This document shows positions 24,833 through 36,750 of a DNA stretch of 64,000 nucleotides, piece by piece. Every line of letters begins with the position of its first letter. Positions within the stretch are counted from its first letter, which is position 1. This stretch comes from Anastrepha obliqua (lineage: Eukaryota; Arthropoda; Insecta; Diptera; Tephritidae). Both the position numbers and the translations under genes were made by a program. The DNA is taken from assembly GCF_027943255.1 (NCBI RefSeq), contig NC_072893.1, forward strand, positions 38,772,001-38,836,000, in the 5' to 3' direction. The notes under the pieces were generated by a model. It saw only the letters and a list, made by a program, of their open reading frames with translations. It was not told the DNA's origin and did no database searches.

Positions 24833-26105
24833 TAGGACTATGAATAAGTTCCTTGCGGTTTTACAACAGATGGCGTAACTTGATTATTATTCCATCGATC
24901 CACATTTCCAAACATTCATTGGAGAGCTACTGTCGTAAGGCACAAACGTCAGTATAAGTTTTTTATTTGAAGCGTAAACAACAATATTTTTACCACACTT
25001 GAAAATGTCGAATTTCGTGCCAAATAATGTGTTTTTGCGGGGAATTTTTTAATATGAAGAAAAAAGCAGCCGAAAGTCATCGTATCTTGGTGGAAGTTTA
25101 TGGTGAGCATGCTCTAGCTGAGCGAACGTGCCAGAAGTGGTTTGCACGCTTTAAAAGTGGTGATTTTGGCTTGGAAGACGAAGAACGCGAGGGTGCGCCG
25201 CCAAAGTTCATGGATACCGAATTGGAGGAATTGCTCGATCAAGATCCGGCTCAAACGCAAGAAGAGGTTGCAAAAACTTTGGGAGTTGATCAATCAACCA
25301 TTTCCAAATGTTTAAAAGCCATGGGAATGATCCGAAAGGTAGGCCATTGGGTGCCGTATGAATTGAAGCCAAGAGACGTTGAACGCCGTTTTATGGCATG
25401 CGAACAACTGCTTCAACGGCACAAAAGAAAGGGTTTTTTGCATCGAATTGTGACTGGCGATGAAAAGTGGGTCCATTACGACAATCCAAAACGTCGGGCA
25501 ACGTATGGATACCCTGGCCATGCTTCAACATCGACGTCGGCGCAGAATATTCATGGCCTGAAGGTTATGCTGTGTATCTGGTGGGACCAGCTGGGTGTTG
25601 TGTATTATGAGCTACTGAAACCGAATGAAACGATTACGGGGGATGTCTACCGACGACAATTGATGCGTTTGAGCCGAGCACTGCGAGAAAAACGGCCGCA
25701 ATACGCCGATAGACACGACAAAGTTATTTTGCAACATGACAATGCTCGGCCACATGTTGCACAAGTGGTCAAAACATACTTAGAAACGCTCAAATGGGAT
25801 GTCCTACCCCACCCGCCGTATAGTCCAGACCTTGCGCCATCCGATTACTATCTCTTCCGATCGATGCAACATGGCCTGGCTGACCAGCACTTCCGTAATT
25901 ACGATGAAGTCAAAAAATGGATCGATTCGTGGATTGCGGCAAAACCGACCGAATTTTTCACAAAGGGAATCCGTGAATTGCCAGAAAGATGGGAAAAAGT
26001 AGTAGCAAGCGATGGACAATACTTTGAATATTAAATTTGTAACCATTTTACGTCAATAAAGTTTCAAATTTCGAAAAAAACCGCACGAACTTATTCATAG
26101 CCCTA
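24833..26105 (+). mobile_element. Nearly intact full-length mariner (DD34D)
   Basis: The left end reads TAGGACTATGAATAAGTTC from 24833. The right end, inverted, reads TAGGGCTATGAATAAGTTC and closes at 26105. TA is duplicated at 24833-24834 and 26104-26105. The length of 1273 bp is typical for mariner. The transposase frame is open over almost its whole length. It is the youngest-looking element in the window, and it sits inside an older mariner, which fits a later insertion. Confidence 0.95.
25054..26034 (+). CDS. Mariner transposase, open but N-terminally damaged
   Basis: An open frame of 326 codons from ATG 25054 (MKKKAAESHRILVEVYG) to TAA 26034; the same frame also has an upstream ATG at 25027. 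Family members are about 345 residues and start MSxFVPN. That start is visible at 25005 (MSNFVPNNVFLRG) but in another frame that stops at once, so a small deletion near 25040-25053 separates it. The rest is complete: first helix-turn-helix, EVAKTLGVDQSTISKCLKAM (second), WVPYELKPRDVERR linker, VTGDEKW (Asp 1), QHDNARPHVA (Asp 2) and YSPDLAPSDYYLF (Asp 3), with 34 residues between the last two. It would catalyse cut-and-paste at TA. Loss of about 20 N-terminal residues may weaken DNA binding. Confidence 0.9.
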   Translation: MKKKAAESHRILVEVYGEHALAERTCQKWFARFKSGDFGLEDEEREGAPPKFMDTELEELLDQDPAQTQEEVAKTLGVDQSTISKCLKAMGMIRKVGHWVPYELKPRDVERRFMACEQLLQRHKRKGFLHRIVTGDEKWVHYDNPKRRATYGYPGHASTSTSAQNIHGLKVMLCIWWDQLGVVYYELLKPNETITGDVYRRQLMRLSRALREKRPQYADRHDKVILQHDNARPHVAQVVKTYLETLKWDVLPHPPYSPDLAPSDYYLFRSMQHGLADQHFRNYDEVKKWIDSWIAAKPTEFFTKGIRELPERWEKVVASDGQYFEY

Positions 26106-26626
26106 TTAGTTACAGTTGCTATCTAACGTCCTGTGGTTACAGGGACATGAGCAAATTTTCCGGAAAAATAAATAGGCGACCGTTTGCTTTGAGGTTTTTC
26201 TTCTCCGAGCAACTTTTGCTGGATTAAGCTCACCTTGGAACACCCATACTGTCGATTGCTGTTTTGTTTTTGACCCATATGCGTACATCCAAAATTCGTG
26301 ACCTATTACGATGTTATCGCCGTGCTTTGAAGCATCTCGACACGAGTTGTTTCTAGACAATTGCCAAATTTTGCGGTATTCAACGAGTACAAGTCTTCTT
26401 GATGACCAAATGTTAACCTTATATTGAATGCATGCTGGTCCCTCTATTGCCCAAGGATGCATCTAGCATATGATGTGTCACGATGACGATGACCCACCAC
26501 ACCGATTATTTGTAGCACAGCAAATGTTTTTGGATGGTCTTCACGAAATTCATCGTACTAGCGTTTTACAGTCTCCGTTAACGTCAAACGTCGAAGTAAG
26601 TTCATCAATGCACTTATTCTTCTTCT

Positions 26627-27150
26627 TAATTGGCGCTATAACCGCTTACGCGATTTGGCCGAGTTAAATAAAGCGTCCAGTCGTTTCTTTCTCGTGCTAA
26701 CCGGCGCCAATTGGACACACAAAGTGACTCCAAGTCTTTCTCCACCTGATCTTTCCAACGCAGAGGTGGCATTCCTCTTCCTCTGCTACAACCAGCTGGT
26801 ACCGCATCGAATACTTTCAGAGCCGGAGTGTTCAGATTTATTTAGACGACAACACCCAGCTAACGTAGCCGCTGGATCTTTACTCGCTGCGCTATGTCTA
26901 TGTCGTCGTAAGGCTCATACAGCTCATCGTTCCATCGCCTGCGATATTCGCCGTTGCCAACGTGCAAAGGTCCAAAAATCTTGCGCAGCATCTTTCTCTC
27001 AAACACTCCAAGTGTCGCTTCATCGGATGTTGTCATCGTCTACGCTTCTACGCCATACGTTAAGACGGGCATGAAGAGACCCTTGTACTACTGTCTCGTT
27101 AATCCTCGTCGGAGATCGTAATAAATCAGCGCACGAAAATTTTCGCTAGT
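26627..27150 (-). mobile_element. RTE-like LINE 3' fragment
   Basis: Starts on the plus strand with TTCTTCTTCTTAATTGGCGC, which is the 3' end of the minus-strand LINE with a GAA-type tail. It runs through the complement of the post-RT domain up to about 27150, collinear with 56057-56500 and 4078-4510. It contains indels and stops. It truncates the old mariner that lies to its left. Confidence 0.88.
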
Positions 27151-27211
27151 CAGATAAATCTCCCAACTCACTGAAACTTAAAAAAAACAAAGCTCGTAAC
27201 TGAGAACGTTA

Positions 27212-27929
27212 TACAGGGTTGCCCATATTGGACGGAACCATCTGGCAACCCTGTATCTTTTGACAGAGACGTCAGATCGCTTAATGACATACCGCATTGA
27301 AAGCATCAGTCCAAGCAGATTTTTACCATGGAACAGTACACGCCACGCAAGTGCTCCCAAATTGTTGAAACTTACATTCAACAAAAGAAGTCAATTGTGG
27401 AAAGAAGAAGAAGAAAAGAAGAAAATTGTGATGCCAATTATTGGTCGAAAGCGTATGAGATAGTTCTGGTTTCAACAAGACGGCGCTCCACCACACACAG
27501 CTCGCACCACAATCGATTTTTTGCAGAAATTGTTTCCTCGTCGTTTGATGTCGACAAATGGCGATTTTTACTGGCCACCGCGTTCGCCCGATTTAACGCT
27601 ACCTGATTTCTTCTTGTTGGGATATTTTAAATCAGAGGTTTATATTAATAAGCCAAAGACCACAGAAGAGCTGAAGAACAACATCCGTGAGGAAATAGCC
27701 GCTATTCCAGCCGAAATGTTAGCTAAAACTATGGAAAATGCTGCAAAACGGGCACAATACGCCGTACAGGCTCAATGCGGCCATTTGAGGGACATCATAT
27801 TCAAAAAGTGATGTCAACAAATCTACTTAAACCAAAGAAAATGATAATTATCGTCAACATCAAAAAAATTGTGTTTATCTTTGATTAAAAAAAAAACACA
27901 TGGGTCCGTCGAATATGGGCAACCCAGTA
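27212..27929 (+). mobile_element. Internally deleted DD41D element
   Basis: The ends are inverted repeats: TACAGGGTTGCCCATATTGG at 27212, and on the other strand TACTGGGTTGCCCATATTCG from 27929, each with TA. The first codons of the transposase are present (MEQYTPRKCSQIVETYIQ, 27328). The frame then jumps to the C-terminal part: QQDGAPPHTARTTIDFLQKL, PPRSPDLTLPDFFLLGYF, QAQCGHLRDIIFKK. The two Asp residues are 41 residues apart. About half of the gene, including the first catalytic Asp, is deleted. It may have been moved by enzyme from complete copies. Confidence 0.92.
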
Positions 27930-29572
27930 TGTAAGTTTATGTTAAAAAATACCATTGAGAAAGATACCGAATTACAGCTCATCCCATGTAGCATTGCAAG
28001 GCCGAAAAATACAAAAGCCAACCCTCGTAGATCAACGTACATTCGTCTATAACTCTCAATGTGGGTATGTGCATGGGTATGTGACCAGCAACAATTGTTC
28101 CACCCCGCTCTCCACTCCGCTACTATCTTTTTTCACATCACTTAAATGTCCGTTTGACTAACCACCAGAAAAATGCGCCCCAGCTTTAGCTTCAACTCAC
28201 AACTTGTTGGTCAATTCAACAGCACCGTTGGTATGGCAGAGTATAAACTTAGCCATCTTAGCACCTTTTGCGTTTTATGCACTGACACTTGCCTTGCCGA
28301 TGGGTTCCACAACATTTTGTTGTCACCGGTGTTGTTGGTATCGTTGCGGAGTTTGTTATTCTGTCTCTGCTTGTGCTACTATTTTCTACGTGTTATTGTG
28401 CTGAGCGAATGCTATTGCTGAGAAATGTTTGTGTTATTTGTTGCTATTGTTGTTATTGCTGTTATTTGTTATTATTGTTGTTTTTGTTACTTGCTACTGT
28501 CTGTTTTAGTGTGGCCATTGCGATTGTGGCTATAAAGAATTAAAAGGATGAACATAAAGCAACAAATATAATAACAACAATAGCGGCAAGTAATTCGCAC
28601 TCTGGAGTATTTTAGAAATTAAACCATTTATCTTTGGTTTTATTCCTTTTAATTTTTATTTCGTTTTTTGTGTTTGTTGTTCTCATTTCAATGTACTTGT
28701 ATTACTCTACTAGTTTGGTAGGTTGTTTCTTTGTTGTTGCTTTTGTTGTTAACTGCTACTTACATTACTCGATGCAGCACAAGCTGTTATTTGTTTATTT
28801 TTTCCTAGCACAAAAGTAATTTGAACTTATTTAATCATTAAAAAGGATAAGCAAGGATAAGATAATTACGTAAATTAGCAACACTGTTTGCTGTTGACGC
28901 TGAGTATTTTAAAATACATTTTCCTTAGAAGGGTAACAACTACTCTGCTCAACTGCATGCTCTTGCTGAGAAAGTGTGGCTGCCAATTATGTTTACTGCG
29001 TAGGTGGCATTTATATTTAATCCTTGAAGTATGTATATGTGTGAGTGTATGTGGAATTGAGTGTTCATTTTATTTCAGTTCACTTTGTTTGCTGACTGCC
29101 ACAGCACGTAAAATAGTTTCCAGTGAAAAGTTATTATTTTTAATTAAACTCTTGCCAGTAGATACTTTGATTAAGCAGCACTCGCCTTCATGGGAAAATA
29201 TTGACGAAATAAGGGTTTTACTTATTAAATTGTAAAAGTGTTGTTAAAATAAGAAATATGTAGTGTAGCTAAAGAAAATAAAGGTAATTGTGAACATCGC
29301 TTGAGTAGGAATATAAAAACTTCCAAGAAGTTAAACCTTATAGGCGATATGTCAACATACAGTTAGTAACACAAATAAGTATACAGGAGCCTGATTTATG
29401 AATTGTTTGACGCTAACGCTTTCCTTAATATGTAATCAAAATATTTTACAGATGTTAATTGAGTACTGGGATAAGCTTTCATATGCGCCTAAAGTGGATG
29501 GTCATATATGAATCCTTCCTAAGCAGCAAAAAGTGTGGGCGTTTCCTTGAGCATCGGGCATACTGGTTATGG
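27930..29572. other. Gene-free DNA with TTG/TTA microsatellite
   Basis: TTG/TTA-rich low-complexity sequence at about 28340-28520 and 28660-28760 creates hydrophobic chance frames. No coding pattern or repeat ends were recognised. Confidence 0.45.
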
Positions 29573-30018
29573 TCCCTATCTCTATCTCTATCTCTATCTC
29601 TATCTCTATCTCTATCTCTATCTCTATCTCTATCCCTATCTCTATCTCTATCTCTATCTCTATCTCTATCTCTATCTCTATCTCTATCTCTATCTCTATC
29701 TCTATCTCTATCTCTATCTCTATCTCTATCTCTATCTCTATCTCTATCTCTATCTCTATCTCTATCTCTATCTCTACCTCTATCTCTATCTCTATCTCTA
29801 TCTCTATCTCTATCTCTATCTCTATCTCTATCTCTATCTCTATCTCTATCTCTATCTTTATCTCCATCTCTATCTCTATCTCTATCTCTATCTCTATCTC
29901 TATCTCTATCTCTATCTCTATCTCTATCTCTATCTCTATCTCTATCTCTATCTCTATCTCTATCTCTATCTCTATCTCTATCTCTATCTCTATCTCTATC
30001 TCTATCTCTATCTCTATC
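29573..30018. repeat. Long CTCTAT hexanucleotide array
   Basis: About 74 tandem units of CTATCT with very few substitutions (near 29633, 29776, 29857 and 29863). All six frames stay open over it and give artefactual Ser-Leu, Tyr-Leu, Ile-Ser, Arg-Asp and Glu-Ile repeats. It abuts the 3' side of the minus-strand LINE that follows. Confidence 0.97.
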
Positions 30019-31745
30019 CCTTCTGCTTAATGACAGAAGGGTTTGCGACAGTCGATCGGACATGACAGGTAACATCAGTTTAGTCCATATGCAGCCTCTC
30101 TTAGCCTGCCAAGCTCGCTTGGCGGTGGTAGTTACCCATTTGCTAACCGTGGCTGTGATGGTGACAGAAGGGAATGGCCTCAGAGCCCATCTTAGCTAAG
30201 GAGTCAGAGGTCTCGTTACCCGCGATACCCACGTGTCCCGGGACCCATGTTAGCATCAGGCTATTATGTCTACCGACATAGTTCAGCCTGGATTTACAGG
30301 ACTTGACTACCCTTGATGTGCTTGGAGGAATGTCTAAGGCCATAAGCGCAGCTTGGCTGTCGCTGCAGACACATATAGATCGGCCTCTCCATCGCTTTTC
30401 CACAACAAAGTTCATCGCTTCTTTAACTGCATACACCTCCGCTTGAAACACAGATGCATGCATTCTAAGAGCAAAGTGCAGTTTTGTCCCGTTAGATTCC
30501 ACGTAGACCCGAGAGCCGGAGCCATTCTCGGTCCTGGAGTCATCCGTAAAATTGCGAATACAGTGTTTGCCGGGCTCATTTTCTGAGTCTTCCCACAACT
30601 GCGCCTCTGGTAGCACTACACTGTATCTCTTTTCAAGTACGACTCTTGATGGAATGGAGTCAAGGGGCACGGAGAGAATTGTTGGATCGGCGACCATGTC
30701 TTCTCTGTGTTCCAATGGCGGGCAGGGACCGTACCAGTTCCCATTGTGTTTCAGCTTGCAGATGGCCTTCGAGGCCTCTCCTTGGATGAAAGCATCAAGT
30801 GGTGGTAAACCAATCAGAGCATCTAATGCCGGACCTGAAGTGGTCGGAAATGTTCCGGTGCAACAGATAGCCACAGTGCGTTGTAGTCTCGATAAGGTCC
30901 TCTTGACTCCCACTAGAGAGCGTACTCATCCAGACCACTGATGCATAGGTGATAATAGGTCTTATCATAGCCATGTAGATTCATAGGACTTTGCTAGGAG
31001 AAAGACCTCACGTTTTCCCAAAGACACCCTAGCTCTGCCAAAAAACTGTCAGTGCTTTGGATGTCTTTGTTTCAATGTGTGATTTCCAGAGGAGATTGCT
31101 ATCGAGGATTACTCCAAGATATTTAATTTCCTTGGATAGCTGGATTCTGACTCCTTTTAGCTTAGACAGAGCGAGTCCATCAAGCTTCCTCCTTCTGGTG
31201 AAGAGGACAAAACCAGTCTTGGCGAGATTTGCCGATAGCCCATTCGCACAGCACCAAGTGTCAATCAGATCCAGAGTTTTCTGCACTTTCTGCAACATCG
31301 TCCGTATATGCTTGTGCGTAGACTCCCGAATCGTTTAAGGTGGTAAGCAGAGGATCGATCACCATACACCAGAGCAATGGAGACAGCACACCGCCTTGGT
31401 GGCAGCCTCTGCTCGCACCCAAACGATTCTTTGGGCTAGCATTGAACGAATCCAATTCATCAGCACCAGGTCTACACCATGTATGCTGGCAGAGCTGCAC
31501 ATACTGTCGAAAGTGGCATTATCAAACGCCCCCTCTTTGTCTAAAAAGATGTCCATAGCATAGTCCCTCCTGTCGTGGCCAGCTCTACCCTAGCAACAAG
31601 GTTTTGCAGTGCCGACTCGCCGAATTTTCCTCTTTGATAGGCATGCTGAAATGGAAACAGAGGGTGAGCCTTCAGCGACACACTTTTACATAAGTCGTGG
31701 GTTGAGTCTTCCATGAGCTTACGGCTCACGGGGAAAACAGACTGA
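30019..31745 (-). mobile_element. I-group LINE with RT and RNase H remnants
   Basis: Reading the minus strand from 31745: FQHAYQRGKFGESALQNLVA, FLDKEGAFDNATFDSMC (RT motif A), GCHQGGVLSPLLWCMVIDPL (motif B) and AQAYTDDVAE, where YADD has become YTDD. NGLSANLAKTGFVLFTRRRK and EIKYLGVILDSNLLWKSHIE follow. A frame of 256 codons at 30913-30143 holds the RNase H domain: RNFTDDSRTENGSG, FQAEVYAVKEAMNF, CSDSQAALMALD and WVPGHVGIAGNETSDSLAK. It is truncated at its 5' end and frameshifted. It is collinear with 20136-21560. Confidence 0.92.
30143..30913 (-). pseudogene. LINE RNase H domain (C-terminal part of polyprotein)
   Basis: 256 open codons. The RNase H signature residues are visible in order: Asp in NFTDDS, Glu in AEVYAVKEAM, Asp in CSDSQAAL, then His and Asp in VPGHVGIAGNETSDSLAK. 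The usual FTDGS has become FTDDS. In LINEs this domain removes RNA from the cDNA hybrid. Upstream RT sequence is in other frames, so the polyprotein is broken. Confidence 0.88.
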
Positions 31746-33507
31746 GCTGATTATAGAAAATATTAATCTTGAAAAGAGGTCATATCCAAAATATTATACC
31801 TTCAAATACGACTTACAATAAAAAGTGAAAAGAAAGTAAAACTTGAAAGTAAATATTTAAAAAATGTATTTTTCTAAATATTTACCTATATCCGGAAGCG
31901 AAACAGTGCTAAATGATGCATGATAGTTCTCGTTTTCACACAGCTTTCAGTTTTTAGTTGTATGATTCCTCAGTTAGTTGCATTTGTCTAGAAAACTGCA
32001 CTCCCTGCACTTACACACACACTTTCCCATGTGCATTGCTTTGAGTCTCTTAGAAAAACTAAAAAGTCATTGCTGCCGCTCGCCTGCAGCCTACCGATTT
32101 AAGCACGCCACTTCCCACACACACACACACTTATCCATTCACGTGCGCACACACACGTGCATTAATGTGCTTCACAGCCAGCGGGCAATGATCTGCGGCG
32201 ACTATCCACTAGCAAGCGTTGTGTGTTTGTATGTGTAGAAGAATATTTTATTTGGCTTTCTCGTTTCAGTGCACCAAAAAGCATTGCCGTGTCAGCTGGC
32301 TTGTGTTGGTGAGCGAGCACACGTGCACGGGCTTGTTATAAATGTTTCTTAAGTTACATTTCTGCTGATTTGATGACGTGAAAACTTTGTTTAACTCGCT
32401 GCTGCCTTTTGTGGGCATCGTTATGCTCCTTGTTGGCATTGTTATTGTTGTTTTTATGGTTGCTGTTGCACGTTCGCATATTTCATTCAGATCACTCTTT
32501 TATTCTGGAGTTGTCCTGCAGCTGTAAAGCACATTTTTAATTTGGCTTTCAACGCTCAGGATGTACTACTTAGCCCACAGCCAGCAGGAAGTATGGAAGG
32601 ATGTGAAATATGAAACAATTGCGACGGATATGATAGCTCTAAAGGAGACATGTGTGTGTGTGAGTGAGTATTTATAAGCGCGAAAGCGCCCATTTTGTTG
32701 TTGCTCTGCTGCAGAATGTCATAAAATTTTCAAATAAACTTTTCAGCACAATTTTTTCCTACTCTTCTGTAATTCATTTTTTGTTTTTTATTTTTGTTTT
32801 TGGTTATGTATATAATTTTTTATATATTTTGCCATTCCTGCGCTCTTTTGTGCACTACACACTTTACGTGCGCTTATTCTCTCATGTAGTTATAAATACA
32901 CACACACACACACACCGCACTCTGCTGTGTAATATTTGCCGTCTACCGACTGCCGCCTATTTTGTGCCGCTTTGTCGTGCGCTGCTGCCGTTTGTAGTTT
33001 GCCATTTCATATTTGCCTACTCATTTTTTATGCATCTCTATTTGCTTAAGTGTATTCACGCATGTGTGTGTGTGTGGCCTTATGTGTTGCAGTTGCCCTG
33101 CAGAGATTTAGTAGCGATCTGGGTTATTTTTGGTGAATCTGGAACACGGCGTGGAAAGTGTGCATTTTGCTCCGCCACATCCCTTTGCACACTTTGCAAC
33201 TAGTGGTAAATGTGACAGATGGGAACTAGTGCGATAGCTCTGAATTAATGCAGTTTCGAGCCAAGTGCCGGAATTCGCAGCATGGATTACGAGCAGGCTA
33301 TTTGGACAGAGTACTTGTGTGAAATTTCCAAATAAATTAAAGCACAAGAAATATCTCAGCAAATGAAATTTGTAGAAAATTATGTTTCTGAAATCCAGAT
33401 TTTCATTTCATATCACTTTTATTTGAAAACCAAATTAGTAGAGTAAAATTTAAAATTAACTTTTACAGCTACTTTATTAATAAAGAAATAGAATGCAAAC
33501 AGTGAAG
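31746..33507. other. Gene-free DNA with CA/TG microsatellites
   Basis: Short CA/TG tracts at about 32114-32130, 32649-32660, 32898-32913 and 33063-33076. A 179-codon frame at 32664-33203 is Phe/Leu/Val-rich, crosses a CA tract and has no recognisable domain; I consider it chance. Confidence 0.45.
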
Positions 33508-34422
33508 TACGGGGTGGACCAAATAAGTCCTACTAATGTTAAGCACAAATAACTTTTTCAGTTTTTGACATATTTATTTTTCTCTTTTTGTAGCTTATAA
33601 TTGAATTGTTGGAAATTTATTATGGAACCCTACCGCAAGACCACCAACAACGACTGCAATAGGCTATTCGTTTTACACAATTAGCCACACAAATTGTTTT
33701 TTTAAAACATTATTTTGATGTCTTTTGATGTCGGATGAAGCGCATTTCCATTTAAATGATTATGTCGACAAACAAAACTGTAGGTTGTGGGGCTCTGAAA
33801 ATCCAAGGGCAACACACCAACATCAGTTGTACCCATCTAAATGTACTCTTCGGTGCGGTGTTATGGCCACTAGAGTTATCGGTCCATATTTCTTCGAAAA
33901 TGAGGATAAAACGCCGGAATCGATTTCAGGAGCTTCTTACAGAACATTGATTGAAAACTTTTTGCGGCCAATGGCGGAGCACTATTCTAATTTGTGGTTA
34001 CAACATGACGGAGCAACTGCGCATACTGCTAGGCCAACTATGGACCTGCTGCGTGAAATTTTTGGCGAACGTCTGATTTCCAAAAATTCAGATTTCCCTT
34101 GGCCACCTCGTTCGCCAGATTTGACTGCGCCGACTTGTTTTTATGGGGATATTTAAAGACAAAGAGACTATTAGACAGCTGAAACAAAATATTCGAGACG
34201 AAATACTGAGCCTTTAACCAGAAATATTATGTGGTGCAATGGAAAACGCGTTAAAAAGAGCCAATCTTTGTATCAAATGGTGGACACTTGTCAGATGTAA
34301 TATTTCATACATAATTTCCATAAAATAAATTCAGTGTATAAAAACAATTAACCAAAATAAATGATTAAGAGCAAAAGTTATTTGTGTTTAACATTAGTAG
34401 GTATTATTTGGCCCACCCTGTA
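33508..34422 (+). mobile_element. DD41D element, internally deleted, both ends present
   Basis: The left end TACGGGGTGGACCAAATAAG at 33508 and the inverted right end TACAGGGTGGGCCAAATAAT at 34422 match over about 48 bp, and both start with TA. A leader is followed by a few N-terminal codons (MEPYRKTTNN) and then directly by MSDEAHFHLNDYVDKQNCRL (first Asp), WLQHDGATAHTARPTMDLL (second Asp) and PPRSPDLTAP. There the frame shifts. The sister fragment at 3229-3679 has one C more and reads APDFFLWGY, so a 1-bp deletion here removes the third Asp from frame. The DNA-binding domain is deleted. Confidence 0.93.
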
Positions 34423-36750
34423 TAAAGGAAATTAGATTAAGTATAATATAATAATAGAAAAGTCCGCTGTTAGTGTAAGGAAGGTAGGTTTCATATAGAG
34501 TCAATCGCTACATGAAAGATTTGAACAAATTCACCACTATATCCGTATTTAAAGCTTATGTTTTTATCCTTATAGAAACCACGGCAATTTTTTTTTGTTA
34601 TAACTTTGTTATATCACATCTGATTTTCAAACACGTGAAGTCATTATTCCACACTTCGGCAGATCTGTTTTTTTAATATTTTTTTAATGAAATATTTTTT
34701 AATATACAATTTTTTTTTATTTCCATTTTTTAACACTATTTTTCCCACGAACTTATGTAAGTTTTAAACCTGACATCTGCTTAACAAAATTAATAGGCAT
34801 CTATTAATTAATTAAATAAATATTTATATATTATATATATAGATATTTATTAATCTAACTTATATATATTAGTTCAGCTCTCCCTACAGGGGCTTAAGTA
34901 TTTGGTAGTTGGTGTTGAATTTGTTGTTTTAATTTTTATTTTTATTCTTGTTTTTGCAGTCATTGTGCGCGCCCCAAATGCATCAAGTGCGTTGTGAATT
35001 AAGCAAATTGCAATTACGTGACACTCGTTTTTTTTCGGCAGTAACAGCAACAATAATAACAATGACTACTCAAAAAACAACGACAAAAAAAAAAATAGGA
35101 ATTGCCCACTTCGCAGTCGGTTGTTTGCCTTTCTCACAGCTGTGTTGATTTTATTGTCACTGTTGTTGACTTAGTCGCACACTCACACTAACACAAATGC
35201 ATATTTTCTATTTACATAAATTAAAAGAGAAAAGCAGCCAAACTGCGGGCGCCTACAGTTTGCTTTCCAAAACAAAAATTTATAAATTTAAAAATTGTCT
35301 GCCAAATTAAAATGCATTAAAAATAAATTTTCATATTTCTGCAACACTGGGTTGTATTTCAATTCATTTTTAACTTAATTGACTTGCTCTGAAACTTCGA
35401 AATTTTTGCATATTTACTGTTATTACTAGGAGGACATTTTAATAAACAAATTGACTATTATTTTAGGGATATTTTTTTTTAATTTTTTACTAATTTAATT
35501 CAGTGCGCTTGTGTGTCGGTTGTGTATATTCACGGGGTTGAATGCCTTGTTCGATGCTCTTGAAAGATCAGATTGATAGAAAAATTTTTAGCAAAGCTTC
35601 GAACTTGGAAATAAAAACTTGTTATAGCCTTGGGATAAAGCGTAAAATTTTCTTTCGCACTATCGCACAATTCTTGCCAAAATTGGCAAAAACTATGGCT
35701 TAAGTCTTTCAATGCTCTTTTTGGTTGTAAAACAGCCAGCCATTATGACAAGGCTGTATAAACGGCAGAGAGCTCTCATTTAATGGCACGCCTTCAGAGA
35801 ATTTATTGCACTCGTATGTATATATATTTAATGCTGTTACAACTACAAAGCTAATAATTATAATTCCATTATTCAATAAAGTTTCTAAAGAATCACCAAA
35901 TCGCGACAATCGTTCTTATATTTTCATGCTGGTTTATGCTAATTACAAACATCGAGTGTAAACTTCCATTTGATTCTTTCAAGGCAGAAAAAGCCCTCTC
36001 TTCATTTGATACAGAGGTCGGCAAAGTTTACTCGTGCGAGTAGTACACGCATCACATAGAGAAAGAGTCTTAGAGGTCTGCTCTTTAACAGACCGTTATT
36101 CGACTCTGAGTGAATTCGACAGAATCAACTGATAGGCAAAAGTCATTTGTGGTGTGTTTACAAAAAAAAACTGAGATTATGTTGTTGGTATAAGAAAAAA
36201 TCAACCAATGACACTTCGTTGCTGTCTGAACAACGACTGATTGGACGAGTGTGTGAATGTGTGTGAAATGATCGTGCAGAATCCGAACGAATCTCCTAAG
36301 TGACGTGGCAGCCGAAGTTCTTTTCACAATTTTCTTTTTTACCATAGTTAAAGAGCACAACCTGGTAAATCTGGTAATCATCCTTGCTCAGGAATGATAG
36401 AATACAAGTTTGCGCTTTCCGAATTCGCCGTGACGTAAGAAAGAAGAGTAGACGAAAGTAATGGAAACAACCAAGCATAAGAAATTAATCAAGCAATTCA
36501 TCGTAAACTGTTTTCCGTAGAAACTAAGAAATTGTAAACATACAACTCGAAATTCGTAGAGTAGCATTCACCGAATACACTCGCAACGTCAAATCTTACA
36601 GTTTCGTACAATTTTTCTACGACGACGTTAGACTAACGGACAAAAATTAGAACGAAAAATAAAAAAATTATTTAAAAGGAAACAAATAAAAAAGCTGTAA
36701 AATGTAAGTCCTATATTAACTAACTATATTAACTAAACTATAAATTTACG
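34423..36750. other. Gene-free AT-rich DNA
   Basis: No coding motif, RNA gene or repeat end was recognised. It includes a TATATA-rich stretch near 34818-34870. Confidence 0.45.

Larger units (their letters stand above)
24412..26626 (-). mobile_element. Old mariner interrupted by a younger mariner
   Basis: Two minus-strand blocks, 26106-26626 and 24412-24832, form one eroded DD34D transposase. The first has HEFWMYAYGSKTKQQSTVW and GELNPAKVARRRKTSKQ, around the first catalytic region. The second has VNSE-YSIICLSQVFRELRK, then HQHNANSQVSALARELLS (second Asp lost) and FFPNIKNKMRG (third Asp region lost). Between them sits the mariner 24833-26105, flanked by TA on both sides. Skipping it makes the order continuous. 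The N-terminal side is cut off at about 26626 where a LINE tail begins. Confidence 0.8.

Noticed and set aside
29459..30199. Long open frames of up to 246 codons in all frames (Ser-Leu, Arg-Asp, Tyr-Leu repeats)
   Set aside because: They are translations of the CTATCT array; all six frames are open because the repeat unit contains no stop codon.
32664..33203. 179-codon frame, hydrophobic, possible membrane protein
   Set aside because: Crosses a CA microsatellite, has no recognisable family or repeated spacing of membrane segments, and fits the TTT-rich base composition.
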